A DNA stretch of 64,000 bases from Pseudoalteromonas sp. '520P1 No. 423' (GTDB lineage: Bacteria > Pseudomonadota > Gammaproteobacteria > Enterobacterales > Alteromonadaceae), in contig NZ_BBZB01000002.1 of the NCBI RefSeq assembly GCF_001269985.1, forward strand, positions 806,001-870,000. The letters are read 5' to 3'. A program made the position numbers and the translations under genes. The stretch's first letter is position 1. The number at the start of each line of letters is the position of its first letter. The notes beneath the pieces were generated by a model that was not told the origin of the DNA, ran no database searches, and worked only from the letters and a program-made list of their open reading frames with translations. Below are positions 11,101 to 18,780 of this stretch, one piece after another.

Positions 11101-11584
11101 TTATGATAAACATAAAGATAACATTAAAGGTTCTAGCAATTTTATGAAGGAATTCTTTTTAGATAGAGTTGCAAGCACCCATAATTTGTTACCTAGATTT
11201 ACCCTTTATAAGGGTGGCAATGTTAAATTAGCCACCAAAGCCGAATGGTGGATGCAGGTATTTAAAACCAAACAAAATAAAAAGAATACCGGAAAATTGG
11301 AGCAAAGCTATACCAAAGCCGACAATGCAAAATTATTCGATGCCATGAGTGTGCCGCCTAAAGGAAGTGTGATGTTAGGCTCTTTGGGTTATACCTCTGT
11401 TAGCGAAAATCAAAAGTTTGTTAAGCGATTAAAAAAGGGCCGGGTAATTATGCCGTTTAATATTCAAAACTGGATATTAAGCCCGCAAGTTAAAGATATG
11501 TTATTAAGTGAATTTAAAGACGTTTTGGTTGACTTTTATGATGGCCAGACTGCAAGTGATTTTGAGTGGGACCCCCAATGTTAA
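5111..11584 (+). CDS. Giant exported protein with Ig-like, LamG and C-terminal PD-(D/E)XK nuclease-like domain
   Basis: The product has 2157 residues. ATG 5111 is preferred over GTG 5102 because AGGAAGTG sits just upstream and the protein then begins with MRKLISIIII, a signal or anchor segment. Visible regions are a long N-terminal part without recognised domains, two invasin-like Big_1 folds (about 1010-1092 and 1104-1193), a LamG-like lectin fold (about 1261-1457), and hydrophobic helices (about 1602-1633 and 1665-1680) like the pre-toxin region of polymorphic toxins. The C terminus reads RRDPDIIV then VELKSF. D1964, E1980 and K1982 fit the PD-(D/E)XK nuclease core, with a helix containing Glu (FELMMIAVKQ) ahead of it. 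The next gene overlaps by 7 bases. A toxin role is inferred from architecture and gene order. It is not an RHS protein, since no YD repeats are seen. Confidence 0.8.
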   Translation: MRKLISIIIIFIVLITASFTSWFAQGWGWLDVHRVRFGHVLARGLDIKDGNVSYVEYGADGKIVPGWSTVHKQGFYILSGQHINATFDALDAFKNEYNKVRILSIEQYNSEEFKTVGGLDLPKVTLPNYYKSVVIKPTESVIHPTDGHILLLSRFDLTNMSSVSSSVKAVLFDPTGKQIYASDKNIAFKSGFYDGDEDEINNGIPPILKTLRDKKPYAPFEGAKIEVYAYQGYPDYSGEDGSYKVQFGLVPCPGFYFEYTTPAWMTYEYIAFTPSGVKPLLDVSKIPGYDTCIGYDAYMGQTDLVGLMAHVEVIGIIAAIAMPVMQGSNFYVDTGVISGVASLQSNGVTVEEGPTKYVYTQPDLDPVANPRYDFDGDFKYDLAVLGDIENELFVCKKDSKAAEYQGVYLSSEHSQGVAINCEDSEPEATQPDLYRLADKMPDFTDQGLLETISTDDLQDTDILIFRESTGMLITERKGINENELVESRSYYEAIGRGFIYQMMIRGPAATAQSYHPKNWGEDGFNRFQSNANMNPALHNRESDHLKQGEVLRTVLINRKTGYIGSNRNLYKNQYLGGLVLDNLNRVSMQAPNLKIKAERYYKVNEGPSASNEQQKHIIGYEGSAMNSDQMITITTQWYEHDGTPLPDGLADFGYTGRLAKIDGSGSLSSGGVMEHFDIKPGTHIVQIKLPDDATPADHYYIQVSGEPKRANPSFADGGASDSGPLQYRPKHYVPFKVPVLDQLATLEQTYLYKKLKEEGQTDNLEKPEPIYRWVYRPELQFSTYDLEVNSILREQQDGQTSEIYQKEVPMIAAGDSLVKFMYDLIESNHDALEFLGEGQELVFSLGANEIKAKMGPGNQLIFTNLEHIAALDVEDFVTLSLYNNNDPTNVLWEYAFEAVAVDTRWAGYDNIGEDGTIYVSADDPVVPVQAIILGYANRENPAPLRLKWKPNGAATVEDEDLSYQRQGVFPADIQMNTQAGARAEPYAYLDADNVVKLGAIEVIPGKPTHINITKNEGEVFIEGHKGKEIEVYIEDAHGNAVADGTSVSFAINGAAKLEMADDGTINGKAKAFIVGGSMPESDNTLLVSAGDATRQLTFPVSPLTVTIEDYPTQMEPRSSYPVTVKVTEPGGPAVSGMQVVMHASAGKFKHGSRNTNANGELTLELYSGFHSLDNIEITARVGLVEGDLAVTKVAPTIDNYADTSGTMLVGDETSNGYYEYDRFDGASLGLAYKTEANIMLHGSAGHTESLKLGSLAEPNIQPIAAYIFNDNYEDKAVDFNQQHHSVNNHITLVADNPTGTGNSYQFNKQAILNPANVWESSRVTVAQSEQFKPKNSVGFRLDIKPSEYGGSIFDFEGGVQNLTLENDGRLTYSLFTKNGKATVSSDAPISLENWHTVAGKYHDGKLVLEVNGHLNSQDATGELVYSVTQRGLTIGENFSGKLSSFKTYDYDAQPLVTFEDGTTEKDYTFAADETLAAVKVISTGQLNQNGEQASTIRVGLQTQSQNNFIGVISKQFYGQFASFYTETEQPPGYPPVAMNYYKNYTPFPLMGVAHAGFFDWSFDDVWDNLKTAANVLLPFEDIKTFYEQVNYLIDDDKRFDPMELTISGIGVLTIVPILKPLIPVKNALKAFFRPLKSSNPKFIKAIGRVLGRVGDDVLQGKYDTAFNLGLFMMLVGEMLADEEARAGLMAIVKSIQSDDDFFAWLDYLSLPADGWEGDGDPPEVGLTAQVDYQQDNYFSPLNAVMGVAYANKPKKGALNKKVDGNEFAKDVNDITKQFKNELQKDPQILSKLAKALGSRKGELPTAAFRRILFNKTALKSGVGVITYSGARYLRHLISNKIRSQRVSGLTLTAVIAYLESRMSPVCSDIPGCQSLDYNEIPDRIRSLYSTALSGFSTGENPYFNRWGNGSTFELMMIAVKQVDFELGKGGKIRWVNKTENIRLHTLNNSKTALIDMGTMRRDPDIIVESCDASEPPVWVELKSFASPYLPVAFRPWYYDKHKDNIKGSSNFMKEFFLDRVASTHNLLPRFTLYKGGNVKLATKAEWWMQVFKTKQNKKNTGKLEQSYTKADNAKLFDAMSVPPKGSVMLGSLGYTSVSENQKFVKRLKKGRVIMPFNIQNWILSPQVKDMLLSEFKDVLVDFYDGQTASDFEWDPQC

Positions 11585-12486
11585 AAGATATAATAAATCA
11601 ATTAGATAAAATGGCCTGGCAGGTTGATAATCAAAGCTGGCTGGCGGCCAGAGAATTAGAGTGGCTTGAGGTTGAACCTAAGCTATTAAAAGGCCTAGAA
11701 TATAAAAAGAAGGATGTTGATAAACTAAAAAAATACTTTATGTATGGTGAAAATTTAGCTGAATTAGGGTTGAGCTTTCACCCGTTAATCGAAGTGCTCT
11801 ATTTACACCCGGATCAGAGTGATGAAAATCTCAAAAATATAATAGATAGTTTTGATGAAAATGATTATCTTGCATTTAAATCTAGTTTTTATATGTACAG
11901 TGATAATACCGGTTCGATAAGAGAATTATACCCAGTTAGAGTTTTTTCTGAAAAGCCTTTTGGTGAAGAGGGGATCTTAAATGGTAAGGAACAGTTTTAT
12001 GTGCAATATTTTACCCCTGATTTAACTGTCGACGGTAAAACCGAAGTTGAACTTAAAAAAATAAAGAAAAAGGCACAGAGTTTTTTCGATGGTTTTTGTA
12101 CAAACATGTATAATTTTTTACTTTCAGAATCTGAATATAGAGCAGACAAGTACAGTTTTTCGCAATTTCAAATAGAAACCTGGTTACAAGCAGCACCTAT
12201 GGCCGATTATGGTAAAAAACGCGCGATTATTTTGAATGGTTTTTTGCATCAACTTTATTACTGGCGTGAACTTAACCCGGCAATTGAAAACCAACCTGAA
12301 CGACTAGCTTTTGTTACAAAAATGACCGAAATTCTAGGCTGCGATAAAGATTTGCCTGAACCTCTTTTAAAAAGATGGCAAATGATAAAGACCGAACAGG
12401 GCAGGTATCACCCAATAGTTGTTGAAGAGTTTATTAATGAACGCCCGCCTGAACTTTGGCAGAAATTTAACTTAAAAGGAATTTAA
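11578..12486 (+). CDS. Hypothetical protein, candidate immunity/partner of the upstream nuclease
   Basis: The ATG at 11578 overlaps the stop of the giant upstream gene by 7 bases, which implies translational coupling. The in-frame GTG at 11566 would add four residues and is less likely. The product is about 302 residues, soluble, with no signal peptide or membrane segment. It has many charged residues and aromatic patches such as FCTNMYNFLLSE and FLHQLYYWREL. I recognise no family. Cytosolic proteins encoded directly behind polymorphic toxins are usually immunity proteins, so that is the leading inference; an adaptor or chaperone role is the alternative. Confidence 0.75.
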   Translation: MLKDIINQLDKMAWQVDNQSWLAARELEWLEVEPKLLKGLEYKKKDVDKLKKYFMYGENLAELGLSFHPLIEVLYLHPDQSDENLKNIIDSFDENDYLAFKSSFYMYSDNTGSIRELYPVRVFSEKPFGEEGILNGKEQFYVQYFTPDLTVDGKTEVELKKIKKKAQSFFDGFCTNMYNFLLSESEYRADKYSFSQFQIETWLQAAPMADYGKKRAIILNGFLHQLYYWRELNPAIENQPERLAFVTKMTEILGCDKDLPEPLLKRWQMIKTEQGRYHPIVVEEFINERPPELWQKFNLKGI

Positions 12487-12491
12487 ATAAA

Positions 12492-13130
12492 ATGGATGTT
12501 GAACAACAAGAAATCCAGCTAGACGAGTTTTATGAACTAGAAATTACCAAGCGGTTTAGCTACGTACATAAAGTTCTGACAGAGCAGGTGGCTAAGCCTA
12601 TTAATATTCCAAAAGACTTTAGTTTGGAAACCTTAAAGCCTTTGTATCTGACAGCTAACCCTGACGAAATTGATTATTTTGATGATGATGTTTTTGCACA
12701 TTCATATGAAAACCCAGGCCTGAACGAAATTTTGACTTTGTTATTGCCTGGTCAAAAAGCAAAATTCCAAATGGATTGGCTAGAAGGCTCTGAAGATAAA
12801 AGTCAGGTCTACTTAGAAATTTGGCAAGAAATGGTCGCTATGGCGGATTTAGGTATTGTCGATGGTTCACTTAAAGCACATTATGATGAAGAAGATGATG
12901 TAGTCATAAGTTTTGTATACAAAAACAAAGATGTTGAGTATTCATATCAAGCAGATAATGAACATTTAGATCATGAAGTTTTCGAAGACTTTAATGATTT
13001 TGCGAGTAGGTTTAATTTAGCTAGCTATTTTATTACTGATTTAGTTGACGAATATTTTGTGGCCGCGTATCTCGTTCCAGAAAAATCAAAAGAACAACTC
13101 GAAAAATATTCGCCTTTCCCAGGTTATTAA
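12492..13130 (+). CDS. Acidic hypothetical protein, candidate nuclease immunity protein
   Basis: This 212-residue cytosolic protein starts 5 bases after the preceding stop. It is very rich in Asp and Glu, for example EIDYFDDDVFAHSYE, AHYDEEDDVV and EDFNDF. It has no signal peptide, membrane segment or catalytic motif that I can see. Strong acidity is common among immunity proteins that mask the DNA-binding face of nuclease toxins, which fits its position two genes behind the PD-(D/E)XK domain. That role is inference. A homopurine tract follows directly after its stop. Confidence 0.75.
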   Translation: MDVEQQEIQLDEFYELEITKRFSYVHKVLTEQVAKPINIPKDFSLETLKPLYLTANPDEIDYFDDDVFAHSYENPGLNEILTLLLPGQKAKFQMDWLEGSEDKSQVYLEIWQEMVAMADLGIVDGSLKAHYDEEDDVVISFVYKNKDVEYSYQADNEHLDHEVFEDFNDFASRFNLASYFITDLVDEYFVAAYLVPEKSKEQLEKYSPFPGY

Positions 13131-13134
13131 AAAT

Positions 13135-13188
13135 AAAGGAAAGAAAAAAGGAAAGAGAAAGAAAAAAAGAAAGGGAAAAAGAAAGGGA
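13135..13188 (+). repeat. 54-nt homopurine (A/G) tract
   Basis: An uninterrupted run of A and G with GGAAAG and GAAAGGG repeats lies between the acidic gene's stop and the GACAGGCAT motif that marks the left end of the RAYT element. Such tracts can adopt triplex structure and are prone to slippage. It contains Shine-Dalgarno-like GGGA words but no start codon follows in register. Confidence 0.8.
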
Positions 13189-13206
13189 CAGGCATAAAAT
13201 TTGGCC
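13185..13206 (+). repeat. Left terminal inverted repeat of RAYT element (GACAGGCAT motif)
   Basis: The 22 bp with core GACAGGCATAAAATTT match the reverse complement of 15703-15724 at 19 of 22 positions. GGGACAGGCA words are typical flanks of REP-associated tyrosine transposases in marine gammaproteobacteria. With its partner it brackets the RAYT gene, giving an element of about 1.27 kb once the IS3 insertion and its 3-bp duplication are subtracted. Confidence 0.65.
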
Positions 13207-13261
13207 ATCTAGATATATTGAACTATGATTAAATAGCATTCAATTTGTTTGGTTGGCTAAC

Positions 13262-14269
13262 ATGACGAGAGCAAGGCGTAACTTAATAGATTTAACTTCC
13301 AGCAGTTATTATCATGTTATTTCCAGATGCATACGTCGTTCGTATTTATGCGGTGATGATAGTTATTCGGGAAAAAACTTCGATCATAGACGTATTTGGA
13401 TACAGGATCGTATCAAGCACCTTTCAACAGTATTTTCAATTAAAATAGCAGCTTATGCTATCATGAGTAATCATTATCACCTTGTTCTGAAAGTAAATAA
13501 GCAAGCAGCTAATTGCTGGGATGATGATGAAGTTATTAAGCGTTGGTACCAACTTTATAATGGTAACGTGTTGGTTGATCGCTATTTAGCAGGAGAAAAG
13601 CTAGATACAGCTTGTATATATCGCATTAAATTGTTTGTTCAAAAGTGGCGGGAGCGACTTTATGATATAAGTTGGTTTATGAAAAACTTGAATGAATTCA
13701 TTGCAAGAGCTGCAAATAAAGAAGATAACTGTACAGGTAAATTTTGGGAAGGGCGTTTTAAGTCACAAGCACTACTAGATGAAACAGCCATACTGAGTTG
13801 CATGATATATGTTGATTTGAACCCTATTAGGGCAAAAATGGCTAACTCTCTGACCGATAGCGATTTTACATCGATTCAAGAACGGATAAAACAATTCGCG
13901 TCCTTTAAAAAACAAGAAAAAAAATCGCATAAAAACAATGAAATTTCAGTTCCTAAACAACCGCTAAAATTATTACCCTTTGGATCCTGTCAGGATGTAG
14001 GTACAATTCCATTCACACTCTACGATTATTTAGAGCTTGCAGATTATAGTGGAAGATTACTCCACCCTAAAAAACGCGGTTCAATATCAGAGAGTGAACC
14101 TAAAATATTAACAGTGATGCGTATTGAACAAGATAGCTGGTTAAATACGATTTTGTTTTTCAGGCGGCAATATGCTAATTTTTCGGGTTCAAGATCATCA
14201 TTGTTGAAATGTGCGCATGAGCATCAGGGTAAGTGGTATTGTAGTGGTACAGTAGTTTTGGCCACCTAA
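13262..14269 (+). CDS. REP-associated tyrosine transposase (RAYT, Y1_Tnp), 3' end interrupted by IS3
   Basis: This is a single-strand DNA transposase-like HUH protein of the IS200/IS605 superfamily, which processes REP-type hairpins. The family N terminus (MTRARRNLIDL, YYHVISRCIRR) fixes the start at ATG 13262. The HUH motif is seen in SNHYHLVLKV, and a YVDLNPIRAKMA helix lies near the expected catalytic region. Native sequence runs for 326 residues to WY (bases 14237-14239). The last nine residues of the current ORF come from the left end of the inserted IS3 element. Joining base 14239 to 15507 restores WY-KGVG-stop, the usual kind of RAYT C terminus (compare WYKGCV in the decayed copy at 19205-19225). 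Activity may be retained because only the final tail changed. Confidence 0.88.
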   Translation: MTRARRNLIDLTSSSYYHVISRCIRRSYLCGDDSYSGKNFDHRRIWIQDRIKHLSTVFSIKIAAYAIMSNHYHLVLKVNKQAANCWDDDEVIKRWYQLYNGNVLVDRYLAGEKLDTACIYRIKLFVQKWRERLYDISWFMKNLNEFIARAANKEDNCTGKFWEGRFKSQALLDETAILSCMIYVDLNPIRAKMANSLTDSDFTSIQERIKQFASFKKQEKKSHKNNEISVPKQPLKLLPFGSCQDVGTIPFTLYDYLELADYSGRLLHPKKRGSISESEPKILTVMRIEQDSWLNTILFFRRQYANFSGSRSSLLKCAHEHQGKWYCSGTVVLAT

Positions 14270-14311
14270 TAAGAAATGTTATGATTATTTCATAACCAAT
14301 TTAGGTGACAT

Positions 14312-15495
<1,184 letters not shown>

Positions 15496-15506
15496 CCACT
15501 ACATAT

Positions 15507-15521
15507 AAAGGCGTAGGTTAG
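15507..15521 (+). pseudogene. Displaced 3' tail of the RAYT gene
   Basis: AAA GGC GTA GGT TAG encodes KGVG-stop. It is in register with the RAYT gene once the IS and one copy of TAT are removed. It confirms the exact insertion point and shows the gene was intact before insertion. Confidence 0.85.
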
Positions 15522-15611
15522 TAATTAATAATACCAAAAGATATTCCCCTCTTTTTGATTAAAGGTGAGTTTTGTTGGCAAAAATTCAGTTATAGTAATC
15601 TTTTGACTGAA

Positions 15612-15689
15612 ATTAGCATGATATTAAGAAATAACTTCCTTAGTTTTCACTCCTAATTGGTATTTATGATCAAAATTTTTGTGTCTAAT
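15612..15689 (+). repeat. 78-bp direct repeat, copy 1 (downstream of RAYT)
   Basis: It begins ATTAGCATGATAT and ends TGTGTCTAAT, and matches 18703-18780 at 73 of 78 positions. It lies about 90 bp after the RAYT 3' tail, just inside the right inverted repeat. The rest of 15522-15882 is AT-rich with no gene seen. Confidence 0.9.
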
Positions 15690-15702
15690 CATTTTTTAGG
15701 AC

Positions 15703-15724
15703 GGCTAAATTTTATGTCTGTCCT
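15703..15724 (-). repeat. Right terminal inverted repeat of RAYT element
   Basis: Read on the minus strand it is AGGACAGACATAAAATTT followed by AGCC, the partner of 13185-13206. It marks the probable right boundary of the RAYT element. Confidence 0.6.
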
Positions 15725-15882
15725 TTTAATTCTTCCTTTTAATTCTTTGCATTCTAGATACAAAATGTTTATTTTTAAACAAAGCAGAATTAAAAATTTT
15801 AGTTCTTAGTTACGTTTGGCATCCTAATACCATAAAGATAACAAGGTATTGCCAAGTGTTAAATCATAGATGATTATTGCGT

Positions 15883-16110
15883 TTAAACGCGCTCAGCCAA
15901 GATTTTTTCAGCCTGTAAAAACCAACTAATTGTTTGAGCTAGATACTCCTTGCCATATAATTTAACAAATTGCTGAGTGTAATAATCTTTTTCGTCTTTT
16001 AAAGCTAAGATACGTTCACAGATGTACTCAGTGGTTAAATCCAAACCACATTCTACAGTAATACAATGCTGCCATTGCTCATAATTCGTAGGAAAAATTG
16101 ATGTCTTCAT
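15883..16110 (-). CDS. Small conserved-looking hypothetical protein (75 aa)
   Basis: This soluble 75-residue protein (KTSIFPTNYEQWQHCITVECG at the start, ISWFLQAEKILAERV at the end) has no signal peptide. Its ATG is preceded by AGGGG (reverse complement of cccct near 16120), a usable ribosome-binding site. It is divergent from the flavoprotein gene, 130 bases away, so both may share a control region. The compact helical composition suggests a real gene, but I do not recognise the family. A link to the adjacent arsenic-type module is only positional. Confidence 0.6.
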   Translation of the reverse strand: MKTSIFPTNYEQWQHCITVECGLDLTTEYICERILALKDEKDYYTQQFVKLYGKEYLAQTISWFLQAEKILAERV

Positions 16111-16193
16111 TTTTTGTAAACCCCTTTATACACACATCTTAAATTTAATGAACCTGCCTATAGATCATAATAAATATCATTTACAACCTGATT

Positions 16194-16213
16194 TGATATA
16201 ATATAACATATCA
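16194..16213. promoter_or_regulatory. Candidate operator between divergent genes (TGATAT-N8-ATATCA)
   Basis: A 6-bp inverted repeat with an 8-bp spacer lies 27 bases upstream of the flavoprotein start and within the divergent promoter region. It could bind a small repressor such as an ArsR-type protein, but no regulator gene is present in the module. The site is short and AT-rich, so chance is possible. Confidence 0.3.
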
Positions 16214-16240
16214 TTAATTACAATTGATAGAGATATAAAT

Positions 16241-17362
16241 TTGAAAGTCACAAAAGTAGTGATAGTGGGAGCCGGTCCGGCAGGTTTGGGGTGTGCCGTG
16301 CTACTCAAACAAATGGGAATTGAAGTAAATGATATGCTGATTTTAGAGGCTAAAACTATTGGTAGCAGCTTTAAAGCTTGGCCTAAAGAAATGTGCATGA
16401 TCACTCCTTCTTTCCCAAGTAATGGTTACCATCAAACTGATCTCAATGCGATCACGCCAGACACTTCACCTGCTTTTACTTTAGGAAAAGAGCACCCAAA
16501 TGGAGAAGAATATGCGCAATACCTGCAAAGCGTGGTTAATCACTACAAAATTGAAGTGACAGAAAATTCAAAAATTATAAAAGTTACACCTCATACAAAT
16601 GACAGTTTCATCTTAAAGACTGAATCAGGGGAAGCTATACATACTGAATATTTAATTTGGGCAGGCGGTGAAATATCTTCACCGAAAGAAAACTCCTTTA
16701 TCGGTAGTGAGCTATGCCTTCATAACAGCCAAGTTGGCACTTGGGATAATTGCAAAGCAGAACATTATACTGTAATAGGCTGCTATGAAAGCGGTGTAGA
16801 TGCTGCATATAACCTGGCCATACGTAATAAAAACGTCACCTTGATTGATTCAAGTCAAGATCAGCTAAACACCTATGATCCAAGCCGAGTTTTGTGTCCT
16901 TATACAGCAGAAAGATTATCTTCTATGGCAAGTATGGACTTAGTTGAATTAGTTCAAAATTTTAAAGTGCGAGAAGTACGCCATAAAGAAGAACACTACG
17001 AAATTATTTCGAATGCAGGAGATATCTTAACTAGCCTTGGTCAACCAATTAACTGCACTGGCTTTAATACTCACTTAGGGCCAGTCACCGAACTATTTGA
17101 CAAAGGGGCTGATGGCTATCCTATTGTCAATAAATTTGATGAATCGACACTTTATCGCAATTTATTTTTATCTGGCCCTCGACTATTACATAACAATATT
17201 TTGCTGTGTTTTATTTATAAATTTCGCGGCCGTTTCGCAACACCTTGCAGCATTATAGGTACTGAGCTTGAGTTAGATACTTCAATATTAAAGCACTACC
17301 AACAAGCAGGTATGTTATTAAGTGACTTAGCATGCTGTGAAACACAGCAGTGCTACTGCTAA
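16241..17362 (+). CDS. FAD/NAD(P)-binding oxidoreductase with Cys-rich C terminus (ArsO-like context)
   Basis: The product has 373 residues. The N-terminal Rossmann motif VVIVGAGPAGLGCAVLL binds FAD. A second nucleotide-binding region follows YTVIGCYESGVDAAYNLA (about residues 178-195), as in flavin-dependent monooxygenases and thioredoxin-reductase-like enzymes. The start is TTG 16241 because the GxGxxG fold needs this N terminus and no ATG lies upstream. The C terminus ends ACCETQQCYC, five cysteines in the last ten to twelve residues. The gene is followed 16 bases later by an ACR3-like transporter. Flavin monooxygenases next to arsenite pumps (ArsO type) are known, so arsenical metabolism is a reasonable inference. 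The substrate is not determined by the sequence. Confidence 0.78.
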   Translation: MKVTKVVIVGAGPAGLGCAVLLKQMGIEVNDMLILEAKTIGSSFKAWPKEMCMITPSFPSNGYHQTDLNAITPDTSPAFTLGKEHPNGEEYAQYLQSVVNHYKIEVTENSKIIKVTPHTNDSFILKTESGEAIHTEYLIWAGGEISSPKENSFIGSELCLHNSQVGTWDNCKAEHYTVIGCYESGVDAAYNLAIRNKNVTLIDSSQDQLNTYDPSRVLCPYTAERLSSMASMDLVELVQNFKVREVRHKEEHYEIISNAGDILTSLGQPINCTGFNTHLGPVTELFDKGADGYPIVNKFDESTLYRNLFLSGPRLLHNNILLCFIYKFRGRFATPCSIIGTELELDTSILKHYQQAGMLLSDLACCETQQCYC

Positions 17363-17378
17363 TAATTAGGGATGATTA

Positions 17379-18365
17379 ATGTTAAACAAAAAGTTTTTGA
17401 TGGCACTCAATTTATTTAACCACTCAGCCTTTCTCTTGATCTTTGCGATTATAACTGGCGCTTTACTCGGTGTTGCTTCCCCTGATTGGGGAAATAAAGT
17501 AAGCAGTTATATTGACCCAACTATTTTACTCTTAATTTTTTTATTGCTTTTTGAAGTACCATTAAAAGGCATATTTAAAGGTGCAACAAACATACGCTTT
17601 ATCGCAATAGCTTGGATAGTAAATTTTTTGGTCATACCTGTAATAGGTTTTACTATTTCATCTTTATTTTTATCTGGCGAAGCACTATTTTACACAGGAT
17701 TAGTTATTTACTTCATGGCACCATGTACCGACTGGTATCTAGGTTTTACACGTTTAGCCAAAGGCAATGTTGAGTTAGGAGCTGCTTTATTACCAATCAA
17801 TATGATAACTCAGTTGATATTATTTCCGGTATATTTACTCATATTTGACACTATGGCGACAAGTAAAGTTGATTTAAATGTTTTATTTGAATGGTTTTTG
17901 CAGCCGTTAATTGCAGCAGCTATTTTACGAATTTTTTGTGGCCAATTTATAAATAAATTATTGCATCTATGCGATGTTGCAATACCTTTAGTATTAGCTG
18001 TATTAGTGTGCTTAATTTTTATGTCAAACATCAACCCGTTACTAGCCCACTTATCAGTTGTCCCTTTATTGTTACTAGCTATTTTTAGCTTTTTTACAAT
18101 TACTTATGCCTTAGGGGAAATCATAGCAAAAGGTGCAAAATTAGCCTATCCTGAGCACTGCTTATTTACATTTACTACAGGCGCTAGAAACGCTCCTTTA
18201 ATGCTAGGCCTCACAACAATAGCCATACCTGAACAACCTCTCATTTACGCTACTATCACGATTGGTATGTTAATAGAGTTTCCCCATTTAATAACATTAA
18301 AAGCCATCATGTTAAAACGACAAAAAACAAAAAGCGCTTGCCAACCCTCGAATCTTAAATGTTAA
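17379..18365 (+). CDS. ACR3-type arsenic resistance/BASS-family transporter
   Basis: This 328-residue membrane protein has about ten hydrophobic segments. FMAPCTDWYLGFTRLAKGNVELGAALLP is the diagnostic region of the arsenic resistance protein group (COG0798). Its cysteine corresponds to the conserved Cys of ACR3 arsenite exporters. The second half contains TTGARNAPLMLGLT, the bile acid:sodium symporter superfamily (BASS) crossover-like motif. It would export arsenite or a related anion by proton antiport. It follows the flavoprotein by 16 bases and is very likely in one operon with it. No ArsR or ArsC gene lies nearby. Confidence 0.82.
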   Translation: MLNKKFLMALNLFNHSAFLLIFAIITGALLGVASPDWGNKVSSYIDPTILLLIFLLLFEVPLKGIFKGATNIRFIAIAWIVNFLVIPVIGFTISSLFLSGEALFYTGLVIYFMAPCTDWYLGFTRLAKGNVELGAALLPINMITQLILFPVYLLIFDTMATSKVDLNVLFEWFLQPLIAAAILRIFCGQFINKLLHLCDVAIPLVLAVLVCLIFMSNINPLLAHLSVVPLLLLAIFSFFTITYALGEIIAKGAKLAYPEHCLFTFTTGARNAPLMLGLTTIAIPEQPLIYATITIGMLIEFPHLITLKAIMLKRQKTKSACQPSNLKC

Positions 18366-18702
18366 GAAATTATATGTAAGAAAAAATATACAAATTATAG
18401 ACAGGCATAACTAAAAATTATGAACTAAAAATTATGGACAGGCATAGCTATCTTATTGATTATAAGTACCACGCTTTACAAATTAAAACTTAAACTAATT
18501 ACAAGAAAGTCATTTAATTTGAAAATTTTGAGGGAGAGTAAACATAAGACAGTGAAATTCAATGAAATCTTATAAACTACAGTCACAACGAATTTAATCG
18601 CTAAATAGCAATTTAAATAAATAAGGTTTAGTAACTAAGCTGAGCCCTTATACCAACTGCGATTATGGCTATGAGCGCATTTCATTAAATATGACTAATT
18701 TT
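18366..18702. other. Gap with two GACAGGCATA motifs, no gene
   Basis: Two direct copies of GACAGGCATA lie at 18400-18409 and 18437-18446, separated by a repeated CTAAAAATTATG word. They match the left-end motif of the RAYT element at 13185 and probably mark the old left end of the decayed second RAYT copy. The remainder is AT-rich without a supported gene. Confidence 0.5.
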
Positions 18703-18780
18703 ATTAGCATGATATGAAAAAATAACTTCCTTAGTTTTCACCTCTAATTGGTATTTATGATCAAAATTTTTGTGGCTAAT
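18703..18780 (+). repeat. 78-bp direct repeat, copy 2 (abuts truncated RAYT)
   Basis: It matches 15612-15689 at 73 of 78 positions. Here it runs straight into the RAYT remnant, with its last bases CTAAT followed at once by coding-derived sequence. In copy 1 the repeat is downstream of a full-length RAYT gene. The arrangement suggests a deletion or recombination through the repeat. Confidence 0.9.

Noticed and set aside
13135..13188. CRISPR-like or other short-repeat array
   Set aside because: The purine tract has no regular repeat-spacer structure; no CRISPR array or cas gene was seen in the window.
13033..13239. Minus-strand ORF with LSFSLSFFLSLSFF
   Set aside because: It is the antisense translation of the homopurine tract; low complexity and no ribosome-binding site.
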